Shown: positions 1-10,163, counted from the stretch's first letter. The stretch: DNA of 64,000 nt from an uncultured Acidobacteriota bacterium (GCA_937859595.1 CALMAH010000013.1:1-64000); one strand, 5' to 3'. Notes: generated by a model not told the origin, from the sequence alone. Numbers and translations are program-made.

Positions 1-79
1 TTTCCAACATCAGAGTACATCCGCCACCGTTTAATTCATCATCCCATCTCCTTTTTTAATTAGCGCCGTCGAAGAAAAA

Positions 80-694
80 CTAAATGGTTGAGGCGTCGGC
101 GTGGGGGACGAAGCATTTGCGGCAGCGGGCCTCGTATTTATCGGCGGCACCGACCTCGACGAGGGCTTCGGATTCGACCGTACGCTGTGAATAATTTGCG
201 GTGCTGCCGCATTTCACGCAGATGGCGTGGGTCTTGGTTATGAACTCGGCGATGCAGAGAAGCTGCGGCATGGGTTCGAATGGCGTTCCGCGGTAGTCCT
301 GGTCCAGCCCGGCGATTATCACCCGCTTGCCGCTGCCGGCAAGTTCATTTGCTGCGGCGACCAGGCCGGGGTCGAAAAACTGCCCTTCGTCTATCCCGAC
401 GACCTGTGTGTCGGCTTTGATAAGGCCCATCAGCTCTTCGGATGAGGAGACCGGCTGCGAATCGTGTTTATGTCCGGAATGAGACGCGATGTGCTCGACC
501 GAATATCTGGCGTCGATCGCTGGCTTGAACACCTGTACCTTTTGCCGGGCGATACGTGCCCGGTTCAGGCGGCGGATCAATTCCTCCGATTTACCCGAAA
601 ACATCGAACCGACGATCACCTCGATCCAGCCGGTCCCGTTCTGCCGGTTCTTGCGGCGCTCTTCGTTCGTGTCGAACGCAAATTCTTCTACCAT
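80..694 (-). CDS. tdk: Thymidine kinase
   Basis: Cytosolic type II thymidine kinase, phosphorylating thymidine to dTMP with ATP in the pyrimidine salvage pathway. The 204-aa product has the P-loop GSMFSGKS at residues 29-36, the DEGQFF motif (residues 102-107) carrying the catalytic Glu103, and the lasso-domain zinc site with Cys159/Cys162 and Cys191/Cys194. The common DEAQFF has Gly for Ala here, a mild change. A roughly 20-residue charged N-terminal extension precedes the core fold. The ATG start lies downstream of a hairpin that ends the gpmI homologue, so tdk probably has its own promoter. Family assignment is firm. Confidence 0.95.
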   Translation of the reverse strand: MVEEFAFDTNEERRKNRQNGTGWIEVIVGSMFSGKSEELIRRLNRARIARQKVQVFKPAIDARYSVEHIASHSGHKHDSQPVSSSEELMGLIKADTQVVGIDEGQFFDPGLVAAANELAGSGKRVIIAGLDQDYRGTPFEPMPQLLCIAEFITKTHAICVKCGSTANYSQRTVESEALVEVGAADKYEARCRKCFVPHADASTI

Positions 695-732
695 GGTCTT
701 TCTTTACTGTCCGAAAAACGACCATTATAAAT

Positions 733-775
733 AAAAAACTCCGGCATCCGAAATGGCTCGGCTACCGGAGGCATT
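733..775 (-). terminator. Rho-independent terminator after the gpmI homologue
   Basis: Inverted repeat CTCCGG (739-744) / CCGGAG (765-770), with an inner CCGA/TCGG pair, followed on the minus strand by a run of six T. It lies just past the gpmI stop and separates that gene from tdk. Confidence 0.75.
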
Positions 776-792
776 TTTTATCCAGATCTCTT

Positions 793-2340
793 TTAGGTTA
801 GACGCAGGTCGCTGCCGGTCATCTCCGCCGGTTTTTCGATACCCAGCATGGCGAGTATTGTCGGGGCCACGTCTCTCAGCGAACCGTCGGGCCTCAGCGG
901 AGCGACGCCCGTCCTGGGATCAACGATGTGGAACGGAACACGGTTGGCGGTCGCAAACCTGTTGGGTTCTCCGCGCTCGTCAAGCATAGACTCGCAGTTG
1001 CCGTGTGATGATGTGATAACGGCAATGCCGTCTGCCGCTTTCACCTTTTCGACCACTCCGCCAAGACAGGTATCCACATACCGGATCGCTTCTATTGTGC
1101 GTTCCAGGCTTCCGGTCTCGGCAAGCAAACCCGGTGCGGGAAAATTGACGACGAAAACTCCGCCATTGTCGCCCTCGATCCCCCGCAGCACTTTGTCAGC
1201 TATCTTGAAGCTCCGCATCTCGGGCTCGGCCTCGCGGATCGCCGAGTCTCCCGATGCGACCTCGATGTGCTTTTCCAGTTGGCCGCCTCCGTCAAATCCG
1301 CAGTTCAATATCTTTGTCACGTGGCTGAATCGGTCGGTCTCCGAGATACGGTAATTGCTGATCCCTCGCTCGGTGAACACAGCGGCGAGCCCGTTCGGCT
1401 CCGCCTGCTGCTCGAAAGCGACCGGCAGCCCGAAGGCCTTGTCATACTCCGTCAGACAAACGGCCTCGATATTCGGCTTGGCAGCAGCCATGACCAACCC
1501 ATGGTCGGGAACCGCCAGCGAACGGACCAATTGCCGCATCGTGTCTGCACGATGATTGAAAAAGACGACGAGGTCGCCGTGGCTGACCGTCGTCATCGGG
1601 ACTCCGGGCTCGGATTCAATAACGATAGGGGCAATGAACTCATCGGAAATACCCCGGAGGAAAGAGCTGCGAACCGCCGAGACAGGGTCTTGAGCGCGTT
1701 CACCCTCGGCCAACGCCATCATTGTGAAGGCCCTAGCCGTCCGCTCCCAGTTCTCGGAACTGTCCATCGCGTAAAACCGTCCGCAGAGCGTCGCTATACG
1801 CCCGACGCCGATGTCAGCCAGCTTGATCTCAAGTGCCTCAACATAAATATCTGCGGTCCGCGGCGGGACATCGCGGCCGTCAAGGATGCCGTGGACGAAA
1901 ACATTCTCTATCTCAAGCCGCTTGGCCTTTCGCAAAAGAGCGTAGAGGCTGTCCATCGAAGAATGGACCTCGGCATCGCTGATCATACCGACAAGATGGA
2001 TGTTGCTGCCGCGTGCCTTTGCATCCGAGAACGCCTTGCACAAAACGCCATTCTGAAAGAACTCTCCCGTACGAACGGATTCACGGATGGTCGAATAAAC
2101 AGATCGGACCACGCGGCCGGCACCGATATTCATATGCCCAAGTTCGGCGTTTCCTGCCGCTTCGGGCCCAAGGCCTAGCTCTTCTCCCGCCGAAGCGAGC
2201 GTGGTCCAGGCAAATGAACTGCGTATCTCATCGTAATTAGGCGTGTGCGCGGCGGCGATCGCGTTTCCTGCGGCGTCGGCAGATGTTCCCCAGCCATCGA
2301 TTATGACAAGAACAAGAGGACGTTTCGTATTTGAACTCAT
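793..2340 (-). CDS. gpmI: GpmI-like phosphoglycerate mutase homologue, active site degenerate
   Basis: Full-length homologue (515 aa) of cofactor-independent phosphoglycerate mutase, which interconverts 3- and 2-phosphoglycerate using two Mn ions and a phosphoserine. The fold landmarks are present: IIDGWG at 13-18, VHS near 125, DGRD at 154-157, GRFYAMD near 187, and the C-terminal EMTG. Key residues are not. The phosphoserine in GNSEVGH is Ala65 (GNAELGH). The metal ligands D and H of the NPDMVGH motif are Gly404 and Glu408. ADHGN reads SSHGN, and the late His ligand is Ala463. Active-site Arg and Lys positions read Ser194, Thr267 and Arg337. Asp15, His126 and His446 remain. The frame is open throughout, so this looks like a maintained pseudoenzyme or an altered function, not a broken gene. 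I chose the ATG at 2340; a GTG 60 bp upstream gives a non-homologous extension. Family certain, mutase activity doubtful. Confidence 0.9.
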   Translation of the reverse strand: MSSNTKRPLVLVIIDGWGTSADAAGNAIAAAHTPNYDEIRSSFAWTTLASAGEELGLGPEAAGNAELGHMNIGAGRVVRSVYSTIRESVRTGEFFQNGVLCKAFSDAKARGSNIHLVGMISDAEVHSSMDSLYALLRKAKRLEIENVFVHGILDGRDVPPRTADIYVEALEIKLADIGVGRIATLCGRFYAMDSSENWERTARAFTMMALAEGERAQDPVSAVRSSFLRGISDEFIAPIVIESEPGVPMTTVSHGDLVVFFNHRADTMRQLVRSLAVPDHGLVMAAAKPNIEAVCLTEYDKAFGLPVAFEQQAEPNGLAAVFTERGISNYRISETDRFSHVTKILNCGFDGGGQLEKHIEVASGDSAIREAEPEMRSFKIADKVLRGIEGDNGGVFVVNFPAPGLLAETGSLERTIEAIRYVDTCLGGVVEKVKAADGIAVITSSHGNCESMLDERGEPNRFATANRVPFHIVDPRTGVAPLRPDGSLRDVAPTILAMLGIEKPAEMTGSDLRLT

Positions 2341-2504
2341 AGCGGAATTCTGAGGTCGGAAGTTAGATAGAACGGCTTGGGAGGATATTGGAGAGATCAC
2401 CCCCGGTCTGCATAGAGCCTACCAAGGAGGTGTCTGACAACACTCGGCGAGCGATGCCAGTAACCATTATAACCTAGCTGGCACCCGGAATTGCAAGAAA
2501 TTAG

Positions 2505-2933
2505 TTAGTAGGCGTTTGGGGCCGGCCTTTCCATCCATCTTTCCGGATGGCAGAGAGGCGAGAAACCAAACTGTTCATAGAGCCCGTGGGCATCGCGGGT
2601 ACCCAATATCCAGCGGCGCAGGCCCTGAAGCTCGGGGTGCGAGATCATCGCTTCCATCAGCCGTTTACCAAGCCCGCGCCCGCGAAATTCTTCGATGATA
2701 AAAACATCTCCGACATAGGCGAATGTCGCTTTATCGGTAACGACACGTCCAAACCCTACCTGTCGCTCACCGGCATAAACTCCGAAGCAAATTGAGCTTT
2801 CTATGGCCGCTTTGGTCTGATCCAGGGTACGGTCCTTTGCCCAATAGGCCTCGTTTACAAGAAAACTGTGTATAAAACCTATGTCCAGACGTGTGCGGTC
2901 CAGGTCGATAACGATCTCCAAAACTTCGCTCAT
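2505..2933 (-). CDS. GNAT family N-acetyltransferase
   Basis: A 142-aa single-domain GNAT acetyltransferase that should transfer acetyl from acetyl-CoA to an amine. The acetyl-CoA pyrophosphate-binding motif RGRGLGKRLM sits in the middle of the protein after the beta-strand FAYVGDVFII, and the C-terminal part ends in the typical HGLYEQFGF segment with a Tyr positioned as general acid. The substrate cannot be told from sequence. It is followed 4 bp upstream (in gene order) by an unrelated HEAT-like gene ending at 2938, so the two may be cotranscribed. Confidence 0.85.
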   Translation of the reverse strand: MSEVLEIVIDLDRTRLDIGFIHSFLVNEAYWAKDRTLDQTKAAIESSICFGVYAGERQVGFGRVVTDKATFAYVGDVFIIEEFRGRGLGKRLMEAMISHPELQGLRRWILGTRDAHGLYEQFGFSPLCHPERWMERPAPNAY

Positions 2934-2937
2934 ACAT

Positions 2938-3453
2938 TCAGATGTCCGACTGATCTAAAATCCCGCGCAAACGGACCTTTATACCCGGAGAAGCGTCTTT
3001 GGCGAGTGGAGCGGCAACCATCCGAAGTTCTTCCAAAAGGGCCGGTTCGGTGTGGGCTATGCGTTCGGCAACGGTCAGCGAAAATGCCTTTACCGCTATC
3101 GGCTCCTTCGGGTCGGCGATCAGATCGAGGCAATGCGAATAGACCTTTCCGCGAAGCCGTTTTGGTATCTCGACAAATTGCAGCAATCGCACCACATTTC
3201 GCTTAACCGCCGGATGCACGTCTTTCTTCGGAAGTTGATCGATGAGCTTGTTCAAATATGGCCGCAGAAGTTCAGGCCGCTTTTCCGCGACAACGCTCAG
3301 CGGCCAGGCGGCACGCTGTGTCAGGCGGTAAGGGCCTGCGAAAAATATATCGACCAGCTCACGAAACCGCTTGGCATCGCTGCCAATGTGATCAACAATT
3401 TTTACAGTCTGTTCCTTTGAATGAGCTTCGAAAAGCAGATCGCGGATTGTCAT
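2938..3453 (-). CDS. Conserved HEAT-like alpha-helical protein of unknown function
   Basis: All-helical, basic, soluble protein of about 171 aa with no signal peptide or membrane segment. The helix pairs and phrases such as ADPKEPIAVKAFSLTVAERIA suggest HEAT/armadillo-type packing, usually used for protein or nucleic acid contacts. I start it at the ATG of MTIRDLL (3453) because the preceding 14 residues look unlike the rest. An upstream ATG at 3495 has an AAGGGG ribosome-site-like stretch and cannot be excluded. It sits between enolase and the GNAT gene on the same strand. Function unknown. Confidence 0.7.
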   Translation of the reverse strand: MTIRDLLFEAHSKEQTVKIVDHIGSDAKRFRELVDIFFAGPYRLTQRAAWPLSVVAEKRPELLRPYLNKLIDQLPKKDVHPAVKRNVVRLLQFVEIPKRLRGKVYSHCLDLIADPKEPIAVKAFSLTVAERIAHTEPALLEELRMVAAPLAKDASPGIKVRLRGILDQSDI

Positions 3454-3510
3454 AGTGATAGGACTTAAAGGACGTATATGACCTATACGTCTCATAAGCC
3501 CCTTAGCCTA

Positions 3511-4818
<1,308 letters not shown>

Positions 4819-4872
4819 TTAGGTAATATCGAATTCAAAAAGGTAGATTATCGTTCATTCGGGCAAAAAACG

Positions 4873-4900
4873 AAAATGCCTCATCGATCTGAGGCAATTT
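4873..4900 (-). terminator. Terminator after the CorC-like gene
   Basis: Perfect 7-bp stem TGCCTCA (4877-4883) / TGAGGCA (4890-4896) with a 6-nt loop, followed on the minus strand by TTTT. It lies between the CorC-like stop (4925) and the enolase start (4797). Confidence 0.75.
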
Positions 4901-4924
4901 TAACGAAATAGCCTTGTTTGGATA

Positions 4925-6337
4925 TCAGACGGCCGTTTCTGCCGGAGCTGTCTTTTCCATACGGATCTTTAGTATCCTGCGGTTTGCCGCTTCCTCGATC
5001 CTGAACACATGGCCATTAAAGGGCACTGTGTCGCCATTTGCGAGCAACTCGCCGGCTTCGGCCATCAGAAAACCAGCGATCGTCGTATAGCTCTCCGACA
5101 CAGGCAAATGCATATCCAAACGCTTGTTAAGGTCGCGAACGGCAAGTCCGCCTTCAAGCAGATAGGCCCCGTCCGGCAGCTCGTGTATCTGCTCGTTCAC
5201 TTCCTCGTCGTGTTCGTCTGAGATCTCGCCGACGATCTCTTCCAGCAGGTCTTCGAGAGTGATTATGCCTTCTATTCCGCCGTGTTCGTCGACTACGAAG
5301 CCAAAGTGGAATTTTTCCTGCTGCATCTGCCTTAGCACATCTTCCAGCCGGGCCGTATCTACAATATAGACTGGCTTCTTCAATATCTTTTCCAGCCGAA
5401 AAGCTTCGGGGCTGATCAGATAGGCAAGGACGTCCTTGCTGTGTATCACCCCTCGGATGTCGTCCAGCGAATCGCCATACACCGGCAGCCTCGAATAGCC
5501 GTTCTGACTGAACTGTTCGGCTATCTCCTCGAGCGTACTTCTCGCCTGCATGGCGACGATCTCCGTCCTTGGGACCATTGCCTCTTTGACGGTGGTCTCC
5601 GAAAACTCGAATACCTGATTTATCAGCCTGCGTTCGTCCTCGTTCAGGTGGCCCTTTTCTTTGGAGGCGTTTATCAGTTGGCGGATCTCGTCCTCTGTAT
5701 AGCTCGCTCCGTGTTCTCCCGAAGGCCGAAGCCCAAATGCCCTGGCCGTCTTGGTCCCTGCCCAGTCAAGCATCCTAATGGGGTAATAGAAAGCCTTGAA
5801 GAAAAGCTGTAGAGGAACGGCAATAAAATAAGCGACCTTTTCCGAGATCTCGAGCGCCGCCGTTTTCGGCGCCAACTCGCCAAAGACTATGTGCAAAAAC
5901 GTGATGAACGAAAAAGCGACGATGAACGAGATCGTATGAACCACCGCTCCCGACGCCAGAAAATCCAACCCCGTGGCCGATGCGACGAGCATGAACAGCG
6001 GGTCAAGCAATGATGCGACAAACGGTTCGCCGATCCAACCGAGTCCCAGGGACGAGAGCGTGATGCCAAGCTGTGTCGCAGATATATAGGCGTTCAGGTT
6101 GTCCAGCATCCCGAGCAATCGCTCGGCCGCTTTGCTTCCCTCCGCCGCCTGGGTCTCGATCCGAGAACGTCTTACAGCGACCAGCGAGAACTCGCTCGCG
6201 ACGAAAAAGCCGTTGGACAGAACAAGCAGCACAACGACGGCGATACCGAACACACTCCATAGCAGTTCGGGCGATTCAATGACAGCCGAAGCCTCGGCAA
6301 ATAAGGGTATCAGGGATAAACTGGCGGGGTCGTCCAT
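4925..6337 (-). CDS. CNNM/CorC-type (HlyC/CorC family) transporter
   Basis: Inner-membrane protein of 470 aa with the standard CorC/HlyC architecture. A DUF21/CNNM transmembrane domain (about residues 25-215, four membrane segments) contains GFFVASEFSLVAVRRSR and FGELAPK. A tandem CBS pair (about 235-365) contains MVPRTEI and FGFVVDEHGG, and the C-terminal CorC_HlyC domain (about 380-460) contains LPDGAYLLEGG. Family members are linked to Mg/Co ion homeostasis or export, with the CBS pair binding ATP-Mg. It is monocistronic, flanked by its own terminator. The ion specificity is not visible. Confidence 0.9.
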   Translation of the reverse strand: MDDPASLSLIPLFAEASAVIESPELLWSVFGIAVVVLLVLSNGFFVASEFSLVAVRRSRIETQAAEGSKAAERLLGMLDNLNAYISATQLGITLSSLGLGWIGEPFVASLLDPLFMLVASATGLDFLASGAVVHTISFIVAFSFITFLHIVFGELAPKTAALEISEKVAYFIAVPLQLFFKAFYYPIRMLDWAGTKTARAFGLRPSGEHGASYTEDEIRQLINASKEKGHLNEDERRLINQVFEFSETTVKEAMVPRTEIVAMQARSTLEEIAEQFSQNGYSRLPVYGDSLDDIRGVIHSKDVLAYLISPEAFRLEKILKKPVYIVDTARLEDVLRQMQQEKFHFGFVVDEHGGIEGIITLEDLLEEIVGEISDEHDEEVNEQIHELPDGAYLLEGGLAVRDLNKRLDMHLPVSESYTTIAGFLMAEAGELLANGDTVPFNGHVFRIEEAANRRILKIRMEKTAPAETAV

Positions 6338-6454
6338 TAAGTTAGAGAAAGAAAGTTAACTAACTCCTTGAGAACAATTGCTATAAACGAATTCATTGTT
6401 CTCGAACCAAAATTATAACATAGATTCGGCCCGCTAATACAAGGTTCGTCGCGT

Positions 6455-7057
6455 TCATCCCGGATACCCACCTGTATCTATCAGGCTCTGAAGCACCAAT
6501 TGGCATGACCCGCAGCCGGTCCCGGCCTTTGTCTTTTCACCAACCGTTGCGATGGTCGCATCTGCCGTGGCCCTTATCGCTTCCGCGATCACTTCTTCAG
6601 AAACGCCAAAACACGAGCAAACGAGCGGTGAGTCCCCTTGATATCGGCTTACCACGGTCTCCCGATGTAGGGCGAGAGCCCCACGGAGCGCTTCCAGAAC
6701 CACTATTCGGCAACCGGTTCGTTCGTTCTCACCGATATCCAGTTCCCGGCTCAAAAGCGTCATTATCTCATCATCTGGCAATGAATGAAGATCCGTAAGT
6801 TGACGTCCTTTGAGATACGAGATCAGCAGTTCCGCTGTGGCGACCATATAGCCGCATCCGCTGGTACGAAATCGGCCAGCCTCGATCACGCCCGGTTTCC
6901 CCGCGATCCTCAGCTCTATGACCATCGCCGCTCCGCATTCGAAGCTCGCCGCACGGCCGTACACAAAGTCCGAACCGAACGAACCGACGTTTTTCGGTGC
7001 CCGGGCCCGCCTCGCAACCTTTTCGGGATAAACGCCCACGTCCGAATTGTTGCACAT
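6455..7057 (-). CDS. IscU-type Fe-S scaffold fused to a BFD-like [2Fe-2S] domain
   Basis: 200-aa fusion. The N-terminal IscU/NifU_N domain has the three scaffold cysteines in their usual contexts: Cys41 in FECGAAM, Cys68 in SGCGYM and Cys116 in GCRIVV. The C-terminal third is a bacterioferritin-associated-ferredoxin-like domain with Cys147/Cys149 (CSC) and Cys182/Cys185 (CGSC), expected to hold a permanent [2Fe-2S] cluster. This is the first two-thirds of classical NifU; the C-terminal Nfu domain is absent. The DPC-type motif is changed to FEC, so the Asp adjacent to the first cysteine is Glu. It probably assembles or delivers Fe-S clusters, for which this window has clients (radical SAM protein, ActB). 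Divergent from the TlpA-like gene. Confidence 0.85.
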   Translation of the reverse strand: MCNNSDVGVYPEKVARRARAPKNVGSFGSDFVYGRAASFECGAAMVIELRIAGKPGVIEAGRFRTSGCGYMVATAELLISYLKGRQLTDLHSLPDDEIMTLLSRELDIGENERTGCRIVVLEALRGALALHRETVVSRYQGDSPLVCSCFGVSEEVIAEAIRATADATIATVGEKTKAGTGCGSCQLVLQSLIDTGGYPG

Positions 7058-7132
7058 GGCCGCGGAGATAGGAATTCGGCCTCACATCCAACCCCGTTCT
7101 ATGACCTTGCGTCGTAAACGTTGTAGAATCTT

Positions 7133-7708
7133 ATGAAGATGCTTAGCGTTAGAGTGTTCCTTTTACTCGTTCTGGTCTCCGTCGGCCTTGGCTGTCGTCC
7201 GGCGGCGTCGCCTGTGGTGGTCGGTGAACGCCCGGTGTCTGTCAATGGCATGCCGATGGAGGATGCACCCCGCCAGCCTTTTAAGCCGATACCGGAAATG
7301 AGCTGGACCCGAGACGACGGAACGGTGCAGAAACTAAAGGATTTTCATGGGCGTGTTGTAATACTGGATTTTTGGGCTACCTACTGCGCGCCGTGCATCG
7401 AGGCGATTCCACATCTGATGGAACTCGAACGCCTCCATGGAAAAGACGATCTCGCGGTGGTCGGCCTTCACGTCGGCGGCCCGGAAGACCGGCCGAAAGT
7501 CCCGGAATTTGTCGAGCGGCTTAATATCACTTATGACCTCGGGACACCCGAAGACGAACTTTCCCGTTTCGTTTTTGGCCGCGAAACGGCCATCCCGCAG
7601 ACGGCGATCTTTGGCCGGGACGGCAAGTTCATAAGAAAGATAGTCGGATTTAACGACAAGATCAAAGAAGAGCTCGACCGGGCCGTCGCGGACGCCGTTG
7701 GCCGGTGA
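7133..7708 (+). CDS. TlpA-like thioredoxin-fold lipoprotein
   Basis: 191-aa membrane-anchored thiol-disulfide oxidoreductase of the TlpA/ResA group. It has an N-terminal signal with lipobox VGLGC (Cys at about residue 21), a short linker, then a thioredoxin fold with the redox motif CAPC inside FWATYCAPC and the cis-Pro region AIPQTAIFG. Such proteins reduce extracytoplasmic disulfides, often for cytochrome c haem attachment or copper-site assembly of oxidases; the window encodes many c-type haem proteins, but no genetic link is visible. The downstream Nudix gene begins 33 bp later on the same strand. Confidence 0.88.
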   Translation: MKMLSVRVFLLLVLVSVGLGCRPAASPVVVGERPVSVNGMPMEDAPRQPFKPIPEMSWTRDDGTVQKLKDFHGRVVILDFWATYCAPCIEAIPHLMELERLHGKDDLAVVGLHVGGPEDRPKVPEFVERLNITYDLGTPEDELSRFVFGRETAIPQTAIFGRDGKFIRKIVGFNDKIKEELDRAVADAVGR

Positions 7709-7741
7709 ACAGACCTGGTCCAGGCGAAGATCGCACAGAAC

Positions 7742-8185
7742 ATGACCGAACGTGACCAGATCTCAGCGGGCGGGGTTGCCTTTCGTAAAGTCGATGGTGG
7801 GATCGAAGTGGCCCTGATACAAACCGTGTCTGAGATGCGATGGCAGCTTCCGAAAGGGATCATCGACCCGGGCGAGACCGCCGAGGAGACGGCGCTTCGC
7901 GAAGTCAGAGAAGAGGCCGGGATCGTCTGTGAACCGCTCGGCCCGCTCGGTGAAACATATTATCAATTCATCGACCATCGCGGCGGATCCGCGACGAAGA
8001 TCAACAAAACGGTTCATTTCTTTTTGATGCGTTACCTCTCAGGCGATGTTCGAGACCACGACGATGAAGTGGCCGACGCGAGGTGGGTACATTCATCGTT
8101 GGCGCTGGAACAGCTTTTTTTCGATTCTGAACGCGATATCCTTTCCGGCGCTCTTTCCCGAATCTCGGCCCTTGGCCTTTCATAA
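7742..8185 (+). CDS. Nudix hydrolase
   Basis: 147-aa Nudix hydrolase. The full Nudix box GX5EX7REUXEEXGU is present, from Gly39 to Ile61 (RE at 53-54, EE at 57-58), and should coordinate Mg for cleavage of a nucleoside diphosphate-X substrate. The N-terminal strand QISAGGVAFRK and LPKGIIDPGE are typical of the Ap4A/MutT-like group, but the substrate cannot be set from sequence. The stop codon lies 8 bp before the GH15 gene, suggesting cotranscription. Confidence 0.9.
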   Translation: MTERDQISAGGVAFRKVDGGIEVALIQTVSEMRWQLPKGIIDPGETAEETALREVREEAGIVCEPLGPLGETYYQFIDHRGGSATKINKTVHFFLMRYLSGDVRDHDDEVADARWVHSSLALEQLFFDSERDILSGALSRISALGLS

Positions 8186-8193
8186 CCTTCGAT

Positions 8194-10128
8194 ATGCGCG
8201 ACATCCCCGTTGGCAACGGCTCGCTCCACGTAAACTTCGACGATAAATATCAGATCCGTGATGTTTTCTTTCCCCATGTCGGACAGGAGAATCACACCGA
8301 AGGTGCCGAATGGAAATTTGGTATCTGGGTGGACGGGACGTTCTCCTGGGTCTCGTCGGATGGATGGGAACGCAGGTTGGCCTATCTGGAAGAATCGCTG
8401 GTGACCGATGTCACGCTTGAGAACAGCGAACTCGAGATCGCCATCGACTGCAACGATACCGTCGCCAGCCACAATAATATTTTTCTTCGCCGCATCCGTG
8501 TCCGAGATCTGGCATCAAGGCCGCGCGAGGTTCGGCTGTTTCTGCACCAAGACCTTCGGATCTACGAGAACAAGGTTGGGGACACTGCCTATTTTGATCC
8601 GATCACCAAGGGCATTGTCCATTATCAAAAGGACAGGTATTTCCTGATCAATACCGATCCCGCGTTCGATTCTTTTGCCACCGGCCGCAAGCAGTTTCAG
8701 GGGAAGGAGGGCACTTGGCGCGATGCCGAGGACGGCGAACTGCACGGCGGCGCAATCACCGAAGGGTCGGTCGATTCTACCGTCGGGATCCACTTGCATC
8801 TTGGGCCAATGGAAGAAACCGAGTTCTTCTATTGGATCGCCGCCGGCACCGACCTCGCCGAGGTCGCCCGTCTAGATTCTCACGTTCGCGGCCGCGGGCC
8901 AGAAAAATATCTGGACTATACAGAAAATTATTGGCGGGTTTGGGTTAATAAAAATGAGACCGATCTCACTCCGCTATCCGAGGAGATGATCCGGCTCGTC
9001 AAACGCTCTCTGCTCATTATCCGTACCCAGATAGATAATGACGGAGCCATTCTGGCCGCGAACGACTGGGACGTAACGCTGCGCGCTACCGATCATTACA
9101 GTTACCTATGGCCTCGGGATGGCGCGTTTGTCGCACATGCGCTGGATCTCAGCGGACATTCACATCTGACCCGAAAGTTCTTCGATCTGTGCGGCCGAAT
9201 CGTCCACCCGGATGGTTACTTTCTCCAAAAATATAACGCCGATGGCACGGTCGCGTCAGGATGGCACGCGGCCTGGGACCCCACCCGCGGTGAATCAATG
9301 GTCCCGATACAGGAAGACGAGACCGCGCTGGTGCTCTGGGCTCTTTGGGAGCACTACGACCGTTTTCGGGACATCGAATTTGCCCATCGTCTTTATAAAC
9401 AGATCACGGTTCCCTGCGCCGAGTTCATGTCCGGCTTTATTCATCCGGCACTCGGGTTGCCGCAGCCGACCTGGAACCTTTGGGAGGACCGTCGCGGCAT
9501 CCACACGTTCACTTGTGCGGCTGTCGTCGCAGGGCTGACGGCCGCTGCGAATTTCGCCGAGCTGTTCGCGGAAGGTTCGCGAGCAGAACGATATCGTGTA
9601 ACCGCCAAGACCATTAGTGAATCCATGGTGAAGCACCTTTACAGCGATGAACTTGGCAGGTTTTACCGTTCGCTTGAGGTCCGGGGTGACGGCCTCGAAC
9701 CGGATCCGACCGTGGATGCCTCGCTCTTCGCTCTCTTCTTCCTGGGTTGTTTTTTACCGGACGATAGGCGGGTTGCTGCCACAATGTCTGCCGTCGAAGA
9801 AAAACTCGGCGCGAACGGAGGCATTGCACGGTTTGAGAATGACGGTTACATGAGGGTGTCTGGCCAGTTTACCGGGAATCCGTGGTTCATCTGCACGCTG
9901 TGGGTGGCTGAATACCATACAGCCCGTGCAACGAATTTAATGGACCTTGAGCGTTCTCGCGAACTGCTTGAGTGGGCGGTTCGCCATGCATTGCCCTCGG
10001 GTACGATGGCGGAACAGGTTGACCCGGATTCGGGCGAGCCGGTCTCGGTCGCTCCTCTTACATGGTCGCACTCGACCTTTATCTCGGCTGCTCTGAACTA
10101 CCTTAGAAAGCTGAGGCAACTATCCTGA
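8194..10128 (+). CDS. Glycoside hydrolase family 15 (glucoamylase/trehalase-like)
   Basis: 644-aa cytoplasmic (no signal peptide) GH15 enzyme. Residues about 1-255 form the beta-sandwich domain seen in prokaryotic glucoamylases, and about 265-640 the (alpha/alpha)6 barrel. Landmarks are WPRDGAF at 306-312, the catalytic acid Glu431 in NLWEDR, and the base Glu607 in MAEQVDP, followed by PLTWSH. It should hydrolyse an alpha-glucan or alpha-glucoside (maltodextrin or possibly trehalose) with inversion. The absence of an export signal suggests turnover of internal glycogen or trehalose. It follows the Nudix gene by 8 bp and precedes pyruvate kinase. Confidence 0.93.
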   Translation: MRDIPVGNGSLHVNFDDKYQIRDVFFPHVGQENHTEGAEWKFGIWVDGTFSWVSSDGWERRLAYLEESLVTDVTLENSELEIAIDCNDTVASHNNIFLRRIRVRDLASRPREVRLFLHQDLRIYENKVGDTAYFDPITKGIVHYQKDRYFLINTDPAFDSFATGRKQFQGKEGTWRDAEDGELHGGAITEGSVDSTVGIHLHLGPMEETEFFYWIAAGTDLAEVARLDSHVRGRGPEKYLDYTENYWRVWVNKNETDLTPLSEEMIRLVKRSLLIIRTQIDNDGAILAANDWDVTLRATDHYSYLWPRDGAFVAHALDLSGHSHLTRKFFDLCGRIVHPDGYFLQKYNADGTVASGWHAAWDPTRGESMVPIQEDETALVLWALWEHYDRFRDIEFAHRLYKQITVPCAEFMSGFIHPALGLPQPTWNLWEDRRGIHTFTCAAVVAGLTAAANFAELFAEGSRAERYRVTAKTISESMVKHLYSDELGRFYRSLEVRGDGLEPDPTVDASLFALFFLGCFLPDDRRVAATMSAVEEKLGANGGIARFENDGYMRVSGQFTGNPWFICTLWVAEYHTARATNLMDLERSRELLEWAVRHALPSGTMAEQVDPDSGEPVSVAPLTWSHSTFISAALNYLRKLRQLS

Positions 10129-10163
10129 AAGCGAGATCGAGCGGCTCTTGCCGAAACGGATGA

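Noticed and set aside
1-79. Second gene downstream of tdk (ATG after AAGGAG on the minus strand)
   Set aside because: The frames close within a few codons.
1267-2178. Plus-strand open frame of 303 codons
   Set aside because: Antisense shadow of the gpmI homologue.
793-2340. Frameshift or pseudogene explanation for the missing gpmI residues
   Set aside because: The protein is full length with homologous text on both sides of every changed residue; the changes are individual codons, not shifts.
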